This document shows positions 1 through 6,380 of a DNA stretch of 43,961 nucleotides, in pieces. The translations under genes were made by a program, and so were the position numbers. The stretch comes from JAZREA01 sp045660545 (GTDB lineage Bacteria > Bacillota > Clostridia > Monoglobales > Firm-18): positions 1 to 43,961 of the forward strand of contig JAZREA010000003.1 in NCBI GenBank assembly GCA_045660545.1, read 5' to 3'. The notes below the pieces were generated by a model. The model was given only the letters and a program-made list of their open reading frames with translations. It had not been told where the DNA came from and searched no databases. Each line of letters begins with the position of its first letter. Within the stretch, counting starts at the first letter, position 1.

Positions 1-424
1 AATTCAAACCATACATCATATTATTTAGTAATTCAATTATTTTTCTAATGTTATCTATTACTTTATTTGTTCTATTATGATGTAAGAACATAACAATATG
101 TATCTGTAATGTGTTTTCTAAATAATCAGCATAATGAAAAAAGATGTCATTATTTCTCAAACTTAAAATATCAGTAGTTTGAATATTGGATTTTTCAAGT
201 TTGTCCTTTCTTCCTTTGGTGCTATTCTCAATATAAATAGTTTTCTCTGTTAATTCGTCTAAATAAATTTTAAGAGTTGATGTATCAGCATTTTTTGTAT
301 TCATAAAGCAATATACACGATTTATGAAATTCAAACTATTAGAAACAGAATAATATTGGAAATTGCTTTGCTTTAATATCTTTACCATCTTGTCCGTGTT
401 TTTTGAATATTTATGAATTAGCAT
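1..424 (-). CDS. Partial protein of unknown function, runs off the left edge; possibly the second half of the upstream gene
   Basis: An open frame starts at an ATG at 424 and stays open to base 1 (141 codons, no stop), so the C-terminus is outside the window. I do not recognise the family. The ATG overlaps the stop of the preceding gene by seven bases, which would fit translational coupling. However, the same frame is open further upstream, to base 526. The residues encoded there (GLEHKSPRLTSKHLL and onward) look like real protein, more so than the last 25 residues of the upstream frame. This suggests one gene joined by a -1 shift at 490-496, or a disrupted gene. The encoded sequence is charged, mostly helical and has no signal peptide. 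Confidence 0.55.
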   Translation of the reverse strand, partial: MLIHKYSKNTDKMVKILKQSNFQYYSVSNSLNFINRVYCFMNTKNADTSTLKIYLDELTEKTIYIENSTKGRKDKLEKSNIQTTDILSLRNNDIFFHYADYLENTLQIHIVMFLHHNRTNKVIDNIRKIIELLNNMMYGLN

Positions 425-723
425 TTCGCATAATAAAGCAGTATGTAATAAATGTTTGCTTGTAAGCCTTGGAGATTTATGTTCAAGACCAAAAAACAGT
501 ATGTTATATGACGAGCAATAATAATTTTATTTCTTCCGATTTGCTTCATCTTGATAATATTATTATCTATTAAGTTTTGTATTAGTTTTACATCTTTCTT
601 TTCTGTTAAAGAGTTAAAATGTTTTAAAAACATTATTCCACCACAACCAAATACAAGTATATATAGTATTTTGTTGTAATCTTTAAATAGTTTGTTTTGT
701 ACCATTGATTTTATTTCATCCAT
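418..723 (-). CDS. Small protein, winged-helix-like, possibly frameshifted with the downstream ORF
   Basis: The 101-codon frame starts at ATG 723 with a good AAGGGGG ribosome binding site and lies 21 bases after the stop of the gene upstream in the same leftward operon. Residues 17-70 have a plausible helix-turn-helix/wing pattern (NSLTEKKDVKLIQNLIDNNIIK then a basic IGRNKIII strand). I infer a DNA-binding fold but cannot name a family. The tail after residue 77 is low-complexity, whereas the -1 frame continues with better protein-like sequence into the next ORF. The natural product may therefore be longer than 101 residues. Confidence 0.5.
   Translation of the reverse strand: MDEIKSMVQNKLFKDYNKILYILVFGCGGIMFLKHFNSLTEKKDVKLIQNLIDNNIIKMKQIGRNKIIIARHITYCFLVLNINLQGLQANIYYILLYYAKC
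490..496 (-). other. Candidate -1 frameshift site (T TTT TTG)
   Basis: On the minus strand the zero-frame codons TGT TTT TTG form the heptamer T TTT TTG, which fits the X XXY YYZ slippery pattern. A -1 slip there puts the ribosome into the frame that is open from 526 through the left edge, giving a fused product of at least 240 residues. No stimulatory stem or Shine-Dalgarno element was established. A simple indel in the six-T run (mutation or sequencing error) explains the data equally well. Confidence 0.35.
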
Positions 724-744
724 TTTGTTTTCCCCCTTTTTAAA

Positions 745-1338
745 TTAAATTTTATCTAATTCAAGATTTCCGCCCATAATAGCAACTGAATCAATTTTTG
801 CTTGTATCTCTTCTTGTCCGTATGAGTTTGTTATACATTCATAATATTCATTTACTCCATAGGAAAGGTCAGGCATAGATAATGAATGTGTATTCATAGC
901 ATTATATAATTCTTCGTATCTATCATATAATTTATCTTCAAGCAATTTATCCAGATGTTCTTTAAAACTATCTCGTATCTCTGCTTCGCATTTCATTGTT
1001 ATTCTTTCTTCTGGGGTAAGAGAAATAATTTTATTCATTATCCTAATGTCGTGTTCTACTCCTGTGCTTGTATAATATTTTCGTCCATCAAGAATAGCAA
1101 TGTGTTCTCTTATCCACTTTTTTCCATCATCAGAAATACGATAAATGTTCTGTCTGTTCCCTTTGTCATCTATGTAAGAACATTTTTGAATTGTTTTATC
1201 AAGCACAAAGTTTTTTAATCTGTTAGCAGAAATAAAACATAGTGCTTGTTCCTTGGTACAGATACCGCTACATCTTAAAGCATTTAGGAACGAAATGTCT
1301 TTATGATTAACGGTATCTATATAATGAGATTTTCGCAA
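745..1338 (-). CDS. Winged-helix protein, possible replication-relaxation/PD-(D/E)xK-like
   Basis: First gene of the leftward island operon. The frame is open to 1401, but the best ribosome binding site (AAAGGGG, 1347-1354) sits eight bases before a TTG at 1338, so I start there (197 residues). The N-terminal half looks like a winged helix: FLNALRCSGICTKEQAL, then a basic strand and YRISDDGKKWIREH. The C-terminal part contains MPDLSYGVNEYYECITNS followed by QAKID, which resembles a degenerate PD-(D/E)xK core. That domain order is known in replication-relaxation proteins of mobile elements. The family assignment is inference only, and a plain transcriptional regulator is the alternative. Confidence 0.45.
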   Translation of the reverse strand: MRKSHYIDTVNHKDISFLNALRCSGICTKEQALCFISANRLKNFVLDKTIQKCSYIDDKGNRQNIYRISDDGKKWIREHIAILDGRKYYTSTGVEHDIRIMNKIISLTPEERITMKCEAEIRDSFKEHLDKLLEDKLYDRYEELYNAMNTHSLSMPDLSYGVNEYYECITNSYGQEEIQAKIDSVAIMGGNLELDKI

Positions 1339-1756
1339 GAAAATCGCCCCCTTTAAGCCTCTGGCAAGACCGAACGAAGCAAAAAAGAAAGAAATATTCA
1401 CTCTGAGAATATGGTGGCATAGCCATTTTTCTTTTGGTGGTATATTTTTGATATACCTGCGGAGTGAGGTCTTGCGAGAATTTATTCTTCTTTATTTATA
1501 TATAATACTGTCATATTCTGGGTTTTATAACTGAAATATCACTAAAAATGTAAAAAAGTCTGGTTGTCAAACAATTTAGACTTTTTCTTTATGCTTGAAT
1601 ATTATCCATCCAAACGGAGTAATCATTTGTTGTATGTTATTTTGTATGTTAGAATAAAAATAGTATGTATTTTGTCAAATTTCATTGAATAATGGCGGTT
1701 TTTCAACAGTAGAATATAGAAAAACCAAAATAGAAAAATGAGAGGAGCAAAATAGT
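1339..1756. other. Divergent intergenic region of the island
   Basis: The stretch between the leftward operon and ardA carries no gene. It holds a small hairpin (GGTATAT/ATATACC, 1440-1458) and a larger inverted repeat AAAAAGTCT/AGACTTTTT (about 1553-1586) ending in a T-run, which is terminator-like on the plus strand. The first copy of the shared regulatory box and the ardA promoter are at 1613-1655. Bases 1660-1740 show nothing further that I recognise. The ardA ribosome binding site AGAGGAG lies just before 1757. Confidence 0.5.
1613..1655 (+). promoter_or_regulatory. Shared island box plus extended -10 promoter, copy 1 (ardA)
   Basis: The 15-base box AACGGAGTAATCATT (1613-1627) is followed 22 bases later by TGTTAGAAT, an extended -10 (hexamer 1650-1655). 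The box abuts the place where a -35 hexamer would lie. The same arrangement recurs before the next two genes, which points to a common regulator. No ribosomal or known operator consensus was recognised. Confidence 0.6.
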
Positions 1757-2290
1757 ATGAGCAAAATTCAAATTTACCTTTGTAATCTTGGAAAATATAC
1801 AGAAGGTATATTGTGGGGGACTTGGGTTAAATTGCCAGTAAGTGAAGAAAGCCTTGAAAAGGTGCTAAAAGAAATTGGTATCAATGAAATGTATGAGGAG
1901 TATTTCATCACGGATAGTGAAAGTGAAATTGTTGGTATAAGTGATGTTATCAATGAATTCTCAAATATCCAGAAGTTAAACGAATTAGCAGAGTGTCTTG
2001 AACTGCTTTCAACAGATGAAGAAAGAAAACTGGAAGCAATATTGGAATATGAGGGGTGTTCATCAGCAACCGAACTTATTGATATTGTTGAAAAGATGGA
2101 TAATTATGATTTGTTTGAGGGAATTGATAACGAAGAAGATTTAGGGTACTACTACGCCGAAGAACTTTGCTGTCTTACAATACCTGAGAACATCAAAAGT
2201 TATTTTGATTATGAAAGGTATGGCAGAGATATTAGGTTAGAGGGAGCAGGGATTTTTACAAGTTATGGATTTTTGGTTGATAATTCTTAA
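1757..2290 (+). CDS. ardA: ArdA-type antirestriction protein
   Basis: The 177-residue product has the hallmarks of ArdA: an opening IQIYLCNLGKYTEGILWGTWVKLP, a strongly acidic central region, and the C-terminal pattern YYAEELCC...YFDYERYGRDIRLEG...FTSYGF. ArdA proteins mimic bent B-form DNA and inhibit type I restriction enzymes, helping incoming mobile elements survive. The length matches the family (about 165-180). It has its own promoter with the shared box upstream, and a ribosome binding site (AGAGGAG). Its presence supports the region being a horizontally moving element. It would not be expected to inhibit the type II enzyme encoded nearby. Confidence 0.88.
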   Translation: MSKIQIYLCNLGKYTEGILWGTWVKLPVSEESLEKVLKEIGINEMYEEYFITDSESEIVGISDVINEFSNIQKLNELAECLELLSTDEERKLEAILEYEGCSSATELIDIVEKMDNYDLFEGIDNEEDLGYYYAEELCCLTIPENIKSYFDYERYGRDIRLEGAGIFTSYGFLVDNS

Positions 2291-2303
2291 AATCTTCCGT
2301 TTG

Positions 2304-2347
2304 AACGGAGTAATCATTCGTTAAAAACGAGAGTTGCGTGTTATAAT
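2304..2347 (+). promoter_or_regulatory. Shared island box plus extended -10 promoter, copy 2
   Basis: AACGGAGTAATCATT (2304-2318) lies directly after the ardA stop codon, inside the palindrome CCGTTTGAACGG with one mismatch. It is followed 23 bases later by TGTTATAAT (TATAAT at 2342-2347). Predicted transcription start is near 2354, upstream of the ATG at 2395. The repeat with copy 3 extends about 40 bases and includes the last codons of the preceding genes. Confidence 0.65.
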
Positions 2348-2394
2348 AATTTTGTAAGTGCTTACGAAAATAATATAACAAAAGGAGAATATCC

Positions 2395-2952
2395 ATGAAA
2401 AATAATAATTTAGATTTTGTAATAATAACCAAAGGCGAAAAGTTTCCTAATGACTTTTCAAATCTGCCAGATGAATTTGTGATAATGGATTTTTTATCAA
2501 GTACAAATCCAGATATCTTTATTAAATTTCGTCATTTAAACAGTACAGAGAAGAAATACTACGGCAACGGTAGTAATATTGAATTCAGATATTACACCTC
2601 TACCAAACAGGAATATGGACTATTGTTAATTAAGTTTGGTGGCATCGTTCAGGAATTTATATTTAATCCTAAATTAAGAGAAAACGAGGTTAAAGAATAT
2701 ATAAATAATGACGGAAACCTTGTAATGATATATCTTATTGAAGCCACCACTGGTATTTTAGAAAACTTCCGTCCAATAGGGCTTTCTGATGGTATCAAAA
2801 AGAAACTGTTCAAGCAATGGGAAATAATGATGAACAGTAATCTTGAACACAAAGATTTATTGTTGTGGTATCAAAATCTTATTAGTACATACACAACAAA
2901 AGAATTATGGGAAAGAGCCGAGTATTTTGGTAAATTAAAGTTTAATTCTTAA
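2395..2952 (+). CDS. Island protein of unknown function (185 aa)
   Basis: I do not recognise this protein. It starts at an ATG with an AAAGGAG ribosome binding site and is preceded by promoter copy 2. It is soluble, with no signal peptide or membrane segment. The N-terminal half alternates strands (DFVIITKG, PDEFVIMDFL, YYTSTKQEYGLLLIKFGGIVQEFIF) and the C-terminal half is helical (LKQWEIMMN, LWYQNLIS, ELWERAEYFGKL). Lying between ardA and the recombinase genes, under the same regulatory box as ardA, it is a candidate co-expressed establishment or anti-defence factor. That role is inferred from position only. Confidence 0.75.
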   Translation: MKNNNLDFVIITKGEKFPNDFSNLPDEFVIMDFLSSTNPDIFIKFRHLNSTEKKYYGNGSNIEFRYYTSTKQEYGLLLIKFGGIVQEFIFNPKLRENEVKEYINNDGNLVMIYLIEATTGILENFRPIGLSDGIKKKLFKQWEIMMNSNLEHKDLLLWYQNLISTYTTKELWERAEYFGKLKFNS

Positions 2953-2965
2953 AATCTTCCGTTTA

Positions 2966-3008
2966 AACGGAGTAATCATTAGGAAATATAAAGATTGTGC
3001 GTTATAAT
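2966..3008 (+). promoter_or_regulatory. Shared island box plus promoter, copy 3
   Basis: AACGGAGTAATCATT (2966-2980) forms the right half of the perfect palindrome CCGTTTAAACGG (2959-2970). It is followed 22 bases later by TATAAT (3003-3008). The predicted start of transcription near 3015 lies upstream of the ATG at 3069. This argues against a GTG start at 2997 for the next gene. The promoter probably drives the small gene, the recombinase and the gene after it. Confidence 0.65.
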
Positions 3009-3068
3009 AAAATTGTAGCCTACACAATCAAGTCGCGACTTGAAATCTTTTATGAAAGGATTTCAGGT

Positions 3069-3206
3069 ATGAATAATATTGAAAACTCTTTAATGGAAAT
3101 GTATCTTGAAAAATTATATCAATCTGAATTGATTACATTTTCAGAAATGGAAGAAATTAGAGAAACAATGAATGCTACTTACAAAAACAAGGGAAAAGTA
3201 GCATAG
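3069..3206 (+). CDS. Small protein preceding the serine recombinase (45 aa)
   Basis: The ATG at 3069 has a GAAAGGA ribosome binding site eight bases upstream. The frame extends upstream to a GTG at 2997, but that codon lies upstream of the -10 hexamer, so the short form is preferred. The product is helical and acidic (SLMEMYLEKLYQSELITFSEME), the kind of small helical protein often found directly before large serine recombinases in clostridial elements. A role as accessory or directionality factor is possible but unproven. The gap to the recombinase start is 16 bases. Confidence 0.65.
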   Translation: MNNIENSLMEMYLEKLYQSELITFSEMEEIRETMNATYKNKGKVA

Positions 3207-3222
3207 AAAGGATTAAATTACA

Positions 3223-4875
3223 ATGAAGATAAAAAAACAAGTTGAAGTAATTGAGGCATTACCTAATATTTCACTATCTGGTAATGAAGAAAGGGCAATT
3301 AAAAAGGTCGCTGCTTACTGCCGAGTAAGTAGCGACCACATAGAACAGAAAACATCTTATGACGCACAAATTGACGAATATACCAAAAGGATTAAAAGTA
3401 ATCCCGATTGGGAGTTTGTTGGTATTTATGCTGACGAAGCCAAGACTGGTACTAACACCAAGAATAGACTTGAATTTAACAGAATGATTTTTGATTGTGA
3501 AAGAGGTAATATAGACCTTATACTTACAAAATCAATTTCAAGATTTGCCAGAAATGTAGAGGATAGCATTAGAACTGTTCGCAAACTAAAATCTTATGGT
3601 GTTGAAGTCTTTTTTGAAAAAGAAAATATTTCATCATTAGATGGAAAATCTGATATGTTATTTTCTATTTTAGCATCTGTCGCACAAGAAGAGAGCAGAA
3701 ACATTAGTGATAACTGTACTTGGGGCATACGCAAGAAAATGAGAGATGGTGTTCCGATTGTTAATCACAACCGCTTTTTAGGTTATGATAAAGACGAAAA
3801 TGGAGAACTCGTTATAAACGAAGAAGAAGCCAAAACTGTTAGATACATATTCAATCGTTATCTTGAAGGTGTTGGATATAAGACCATAGCCAGAGAATTA
3901 GAAGCAAAAGGATGCCTTACTGGTGCAGGGAAAACAAAGTGGCACGATTCAACCATCAGGGGCATTCTTGAAAATGAAAAGTATTACGGGGAGTTGCTAC
4001 AACAAAAAACTGTAACTGTTGATTACCTTACGCATAAGCGAGTAGATAATAAAGGTCAAATGGAGCAGTTCTTAATCAAGGAAAATCATCAACCCATTGT
4101 TTCAAAAGAAATCTGGTTAGCAGTTAAGAAAAAAAGAGAAGAAAAATTTTTAGCAACATCAGGAAGTGATACAAATAAAGAGAGATATGCTTCAAAGTAT
4201 GCTTTTTCTGGAAAACTTATATGTTCAAATTGTGGTTCAACATTAAAACGCAGGACTTGGAACGCAAGAACACCATCAGAACGCATTGTATGGCAATGTA
4301 ATGACTACATAGATAAAGGGAAAAGAACTTGTGATTTAAGAGCAGTTGGAGATTTAACCATCAAGAGAGCCTTTGTGGATTTATATAATGGTATTCTTGA
4401 TGATAAATCAACTTTCTTTGATACATTTCTTGCCACCATTGAAAAAGTCATAAAAAAGGGTTCAGATAAGGGCAAATACGAAAAGGCACAAAAGGAAATC
4501 AAAGTCATTGATGATAAAATCAGTAAATTAGTTCAAATGAAAATCAACGAAGAAATTTCAATAGATGATTTTAAAAGAGAATATGAAAGTCTTAACACAT
4601 ACAAGGAAAAGTTTGTTGAAATCAGAAATAACTTTATTGAATGTGAAATCAACGGCAATGAAAAATTAAGAAAAATATCTCTTATCAAAGAAATTATTAA
4701 CACGAACAACAATCCACTTAAAGAATTTGATGACCAGATATTTAAGGCAATCGTTGATAAAGTTATTATCATCAATCCTATTTCTTTTAAGTTTGTACTT
4801 GTAAATGGAATAGAAATTCCAGTAGATGCCAAAGAATACAGAGATGGCAGAAAGTATAACCACAGAGATTATTAA
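3223..4875 (+). CDS. Large serine recombinase (site-specific integrase)
   Basis: A 550-residue large serine recombinase. The resolvase catalytic domain (about 28-175) contains YCRVSS with the nucleophilic Ser36, followed by the SISRFARN arginines. A recombinase domain follows (about 185-300; LGYDKDENGELVINEEEAKTVRYIF, then the motif around STIRGILENEKYYGE). Next is a zinc ribbon (CSNCG...C...C, about 330-370) and a long C-terminal coiled-coil segment. Such enzymes integrate and excise phages and conjugative elements between attP and attB without needing a tRNA target. All key motifs are present, so it is probably active. An AGAAAGGA ribosome binding site precedes the ATG. Confidence 0.93.
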   Translation: MKIKKQVEVIEALPNISLSGNEERAIKKVAAYCRVSSDHIEQKTSYDAQIDEYTKRIKSNPDWEFVGIYADEAKTGTNTKNRLEFNRMIFDCERGNIDLILTKSISRFARNVEDSIRTVRKLKSYGVEVFFEKENISSLDGKSDMLFSILASVAQEESRNISDNCTWGIRKKMRDGVPIVNHNRFLGYDKDENGELVINEEEAKTVRYIFNRYLEGVGYKTIARELEAKGCLTGAGKTKWHDSTIRGILENEKYYGELLQQKTVTVDYLTHKRVDNKGQMEQFLIKENHQPIVSKEIWLAVKKKREEKFLATSGSDTNKERYASKYAFSGKLICSNCGSTLKRRTWNARTPSERIVWQCNDYIDKGKRTCDLRAVGDLTIKRAFVDLYNGILDDKSTFFDTFLATIEKVIKKGSDKGKYEKAQKEIKVIDDKISKLVQMKINEEISIDDFKREYESLNTYKEKFVEIRNNFIECEINGNEKLRKISLIKEIINTNNNPLKEFDDQIFKAIVDKVIIINPISFKFVLVNGIEIPVDAKEYRDGRKYNHRDY

Positions 4876-4887
4876 AGGAGAACCAAT

Positions 4888-5148
4888 ATGAAATATAGTA
4901 ATATTGAAGAATTAAAACAGGAGATTATTTCTAACAAATCTTTGTTAGATAGCAAACACAAAAAGAGCATAGCCAAAATAGAATTTGATAATTTTTCTTT
5001 TACTATTGTCCAAATAGATATAAATAACAGCAACATTATTTTTACAGTATATAATGATGCTGATAAAGAAAATATAGGAACTATTGATTTAGAATTTTTA
5101 TCTGGACTAATGGTATTTGGAAAGAGTATTGAATATTACTGGTTGTAA
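4888..5148 (+). CDS. Small protein of unknown function downstream of the recombinase (86 aa)
   Basis: It begins 12 bases after the recombinase stop with an AAAGGAG ribosome binding site, so it is probably co-transcribed. The product starts with a charged helix (EELKQEIISNKSLLDSKHKKS) followed by beta-rich sequence (IEFDNFSFTIVQIDINNSNIIFTVYND). I do not recognise the family. It ends three bases before a perfect hairpin and converges on the restriction endonuclease gene. Confidence 0.65.
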   Translation: MKYSNIEELKQEIISNKSLLDSKHKKSIAKIEFDNFSFTIVQIDINNSNIIFTVYNDADKENIGTIDLEFLSGLMVFGKSIEYYWL

Positions 5149-5150
5149 AT

Positions 5151-5179
5151 GTTATCCGGAACTTTTAGTTCCGGATAAC
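5151..5179. repeat. Perfect 13-bp inverted repeat containing CCGG in both arms
   Basis: GTTATCCGGAACT (5151-5163), loop TTT, AGTTCCGGATAAC (5167-5179). There is no T-run on either side, so it is not a convincing terminator on its own. The two arms contain the only CCGG tetranucleotides I found in the whole 7.8 kb island, which is notable beside an MspI-like enzyme expected to cut CCGG. Confidence 0.75.
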
Positions 5180-5181
5180 AC

Positions 5182-5206
5182 AAAAGAGGGGTTCAACCCC
5201 TCTTTT
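5182..5206. terminator. Bidirectional terminator between convergent genes
   Basis: AAAAGAGGGG (5182-5191), loop TTCAA, CCCCTCTTTT (5197-5206). A-run and T-run flank the GC core, so it can work in both directions. It overlaps the endonuclease stop codon (5205-5207). Confidence 0.85.
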
Positions 5207-6380
5207 ATATTACCCAACTTTTTAATTGAATGCTTTTACCTTTTTCGCCAGAAGCAAATGTCCATTCAAAAATTGTTTCTAAATGAACGAGGGGTTTATT
5301 CTCTTCAACTTTCTGTATGTAGTCTTCAACAGAATAAATATCACATTCGCTTGTGTCGTTTTTATAAGTAATAATATATTTAGCCCACTGTGTATCGGGG
5401 TTTCCATAACCACCAATACCACCATAAACCCAAAGAGCCAAGTCCTTATGATATGGTTTCAAATGTTCAATTAAATACTCTAATGTTTCTTTATCTAACG
5501 AAGTATATCCACCAACTCTTTGAAATTCAAATAATGCTGATTTAAGTTTTTCATCAGTAATTTTTAAAATTTCACAAAAACTTTTTGCTGAATATTGATG
5601 AGCACTTACTCTTTTTTCGCTTGTTCTTTTACAACTGAAAGTATGCTTTTCTGTTGTTCCATTTGTTTTTGTGATTGTAAGCAATACATCAGTTTTTGCT
5701 TTTCCGCCTGTTGGTAATTGTCCTATGATTTTATCGTCCGCAGTTGCTGAAAGATTTTCTATATCATCAGGAACAAGACCTAAAACATCAACTATCTTTT
5801 TGAATGTGGAATAGTATAAGCCTGTTTTCAAGGTATCATTATTTTTCCATATATTAAGATTTTGTTCGTTGCTTAAAATCTCTGCTATTCTAATTTCAAA
5901 ATTTAATCCTTGTTTAGCCTTAACTGAACCTGCCTTTTTATTTTCTAATGCTTTTGCTTCAATAAGGTTGTATATTTCTGTCTGGCTTACAACTCCGTCC
6001 AAGGCTGAAAATATCTTATTTTCAGTAATCTTTTTATTATAAGCCATTGCTTTTTTCAGTTCTTCTTCTGAAATATTATCTGGATATATTACAAATGCCT
6101 TTTTGATTTGTTCGTCAATGTTTTTACTATGTTCGCTATTCCATTGCTGAATTGCTATTCTATCTCTTATAGATGTTGTTGAATGTAATACCCATTTTTC
6201 TCCGTCTAAAAATTCAACAAGAAATTGAGAATAAAACTGTTTGTCTTTATCTGGGTAGCCAAGAAATACTTTTGTTTGATAGTCAGAAATATATTCTTTA
6301 TCCAGTAATGACTTAATTAGTTCATCTATACTTAATTGTCCGTATTTTCCGTGTGTATTTTTATCACTATTACTACTCAT
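5205..6380 (-). CDS. MspI-like type II restriction endonuclease
   Basis: The C-terminal ~240 residues match the MspI family. A GGKAKTD segment corresponds to the MspI GGSPKTD. A TD-X17-S-x-K arrangement (T230-D231, S249, K251) has the spacing of the MspI active site TD-X17-N-x-K. CKRTSEKRVSAHQYSAK matches the downstream MspI segment, and the end EWTFASGEKGKSIQLK resembles NWTYASGSKAKKMQFK. MspI cuts CCGG. The protein is 391 residues, about 130 longer than MspI, with an unrecognised N-terminal extension (residues 1-150). The ATG shares one base with the methyltransferase stop (TAATG), so the two genes are coupled. Family comparison is from memory of the MspI sequence; specificity is inferred. 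Confidence 0.85.
   Translation of the reverse strand: MSSNSDKNTHGKYGQLSIDELIKSLLDKEYISDYQTKVFLGYPDKDKQFYSQFLVEFLDGEKWVLHSTTSIRDRIAIQQWNSEHSKNIDEQIKKAFVIYPDNISEEELKKAMAYNKKITENKIFSALDGVVSQTEIYNLIEAKALENKKAGSVKAKQGLNFEIRIAEILSNEQNLNIWKNNDTLKTGLYYSTFKKIVDVLGLVPDDIENLSATADDKIIGQLPTGGKAKTDVLLTITKTNGTTEKHTFSCKRTSEKRVSAHQYSAKSFCEILKITDEKLKSALFEFQRVGGYTSLDKETLEYLIEHLKPYHKDLALWVYGGIGGYGNPDTQWAKYIITYKNDTSECDIYSVEDYIQKVEENKPLVHLETIFEWTFASGEKGKSIQLKSWVI

Noticed and set aside
2997..3206. GTG start at 2997 for the small gene before the recombinase
   Set aside because: The GTG lies upstream of the TATAAT at 3003-3008 and has no ribosome binding site; the ATG at 3069 has both a good site and a suitable distance from the promoter.
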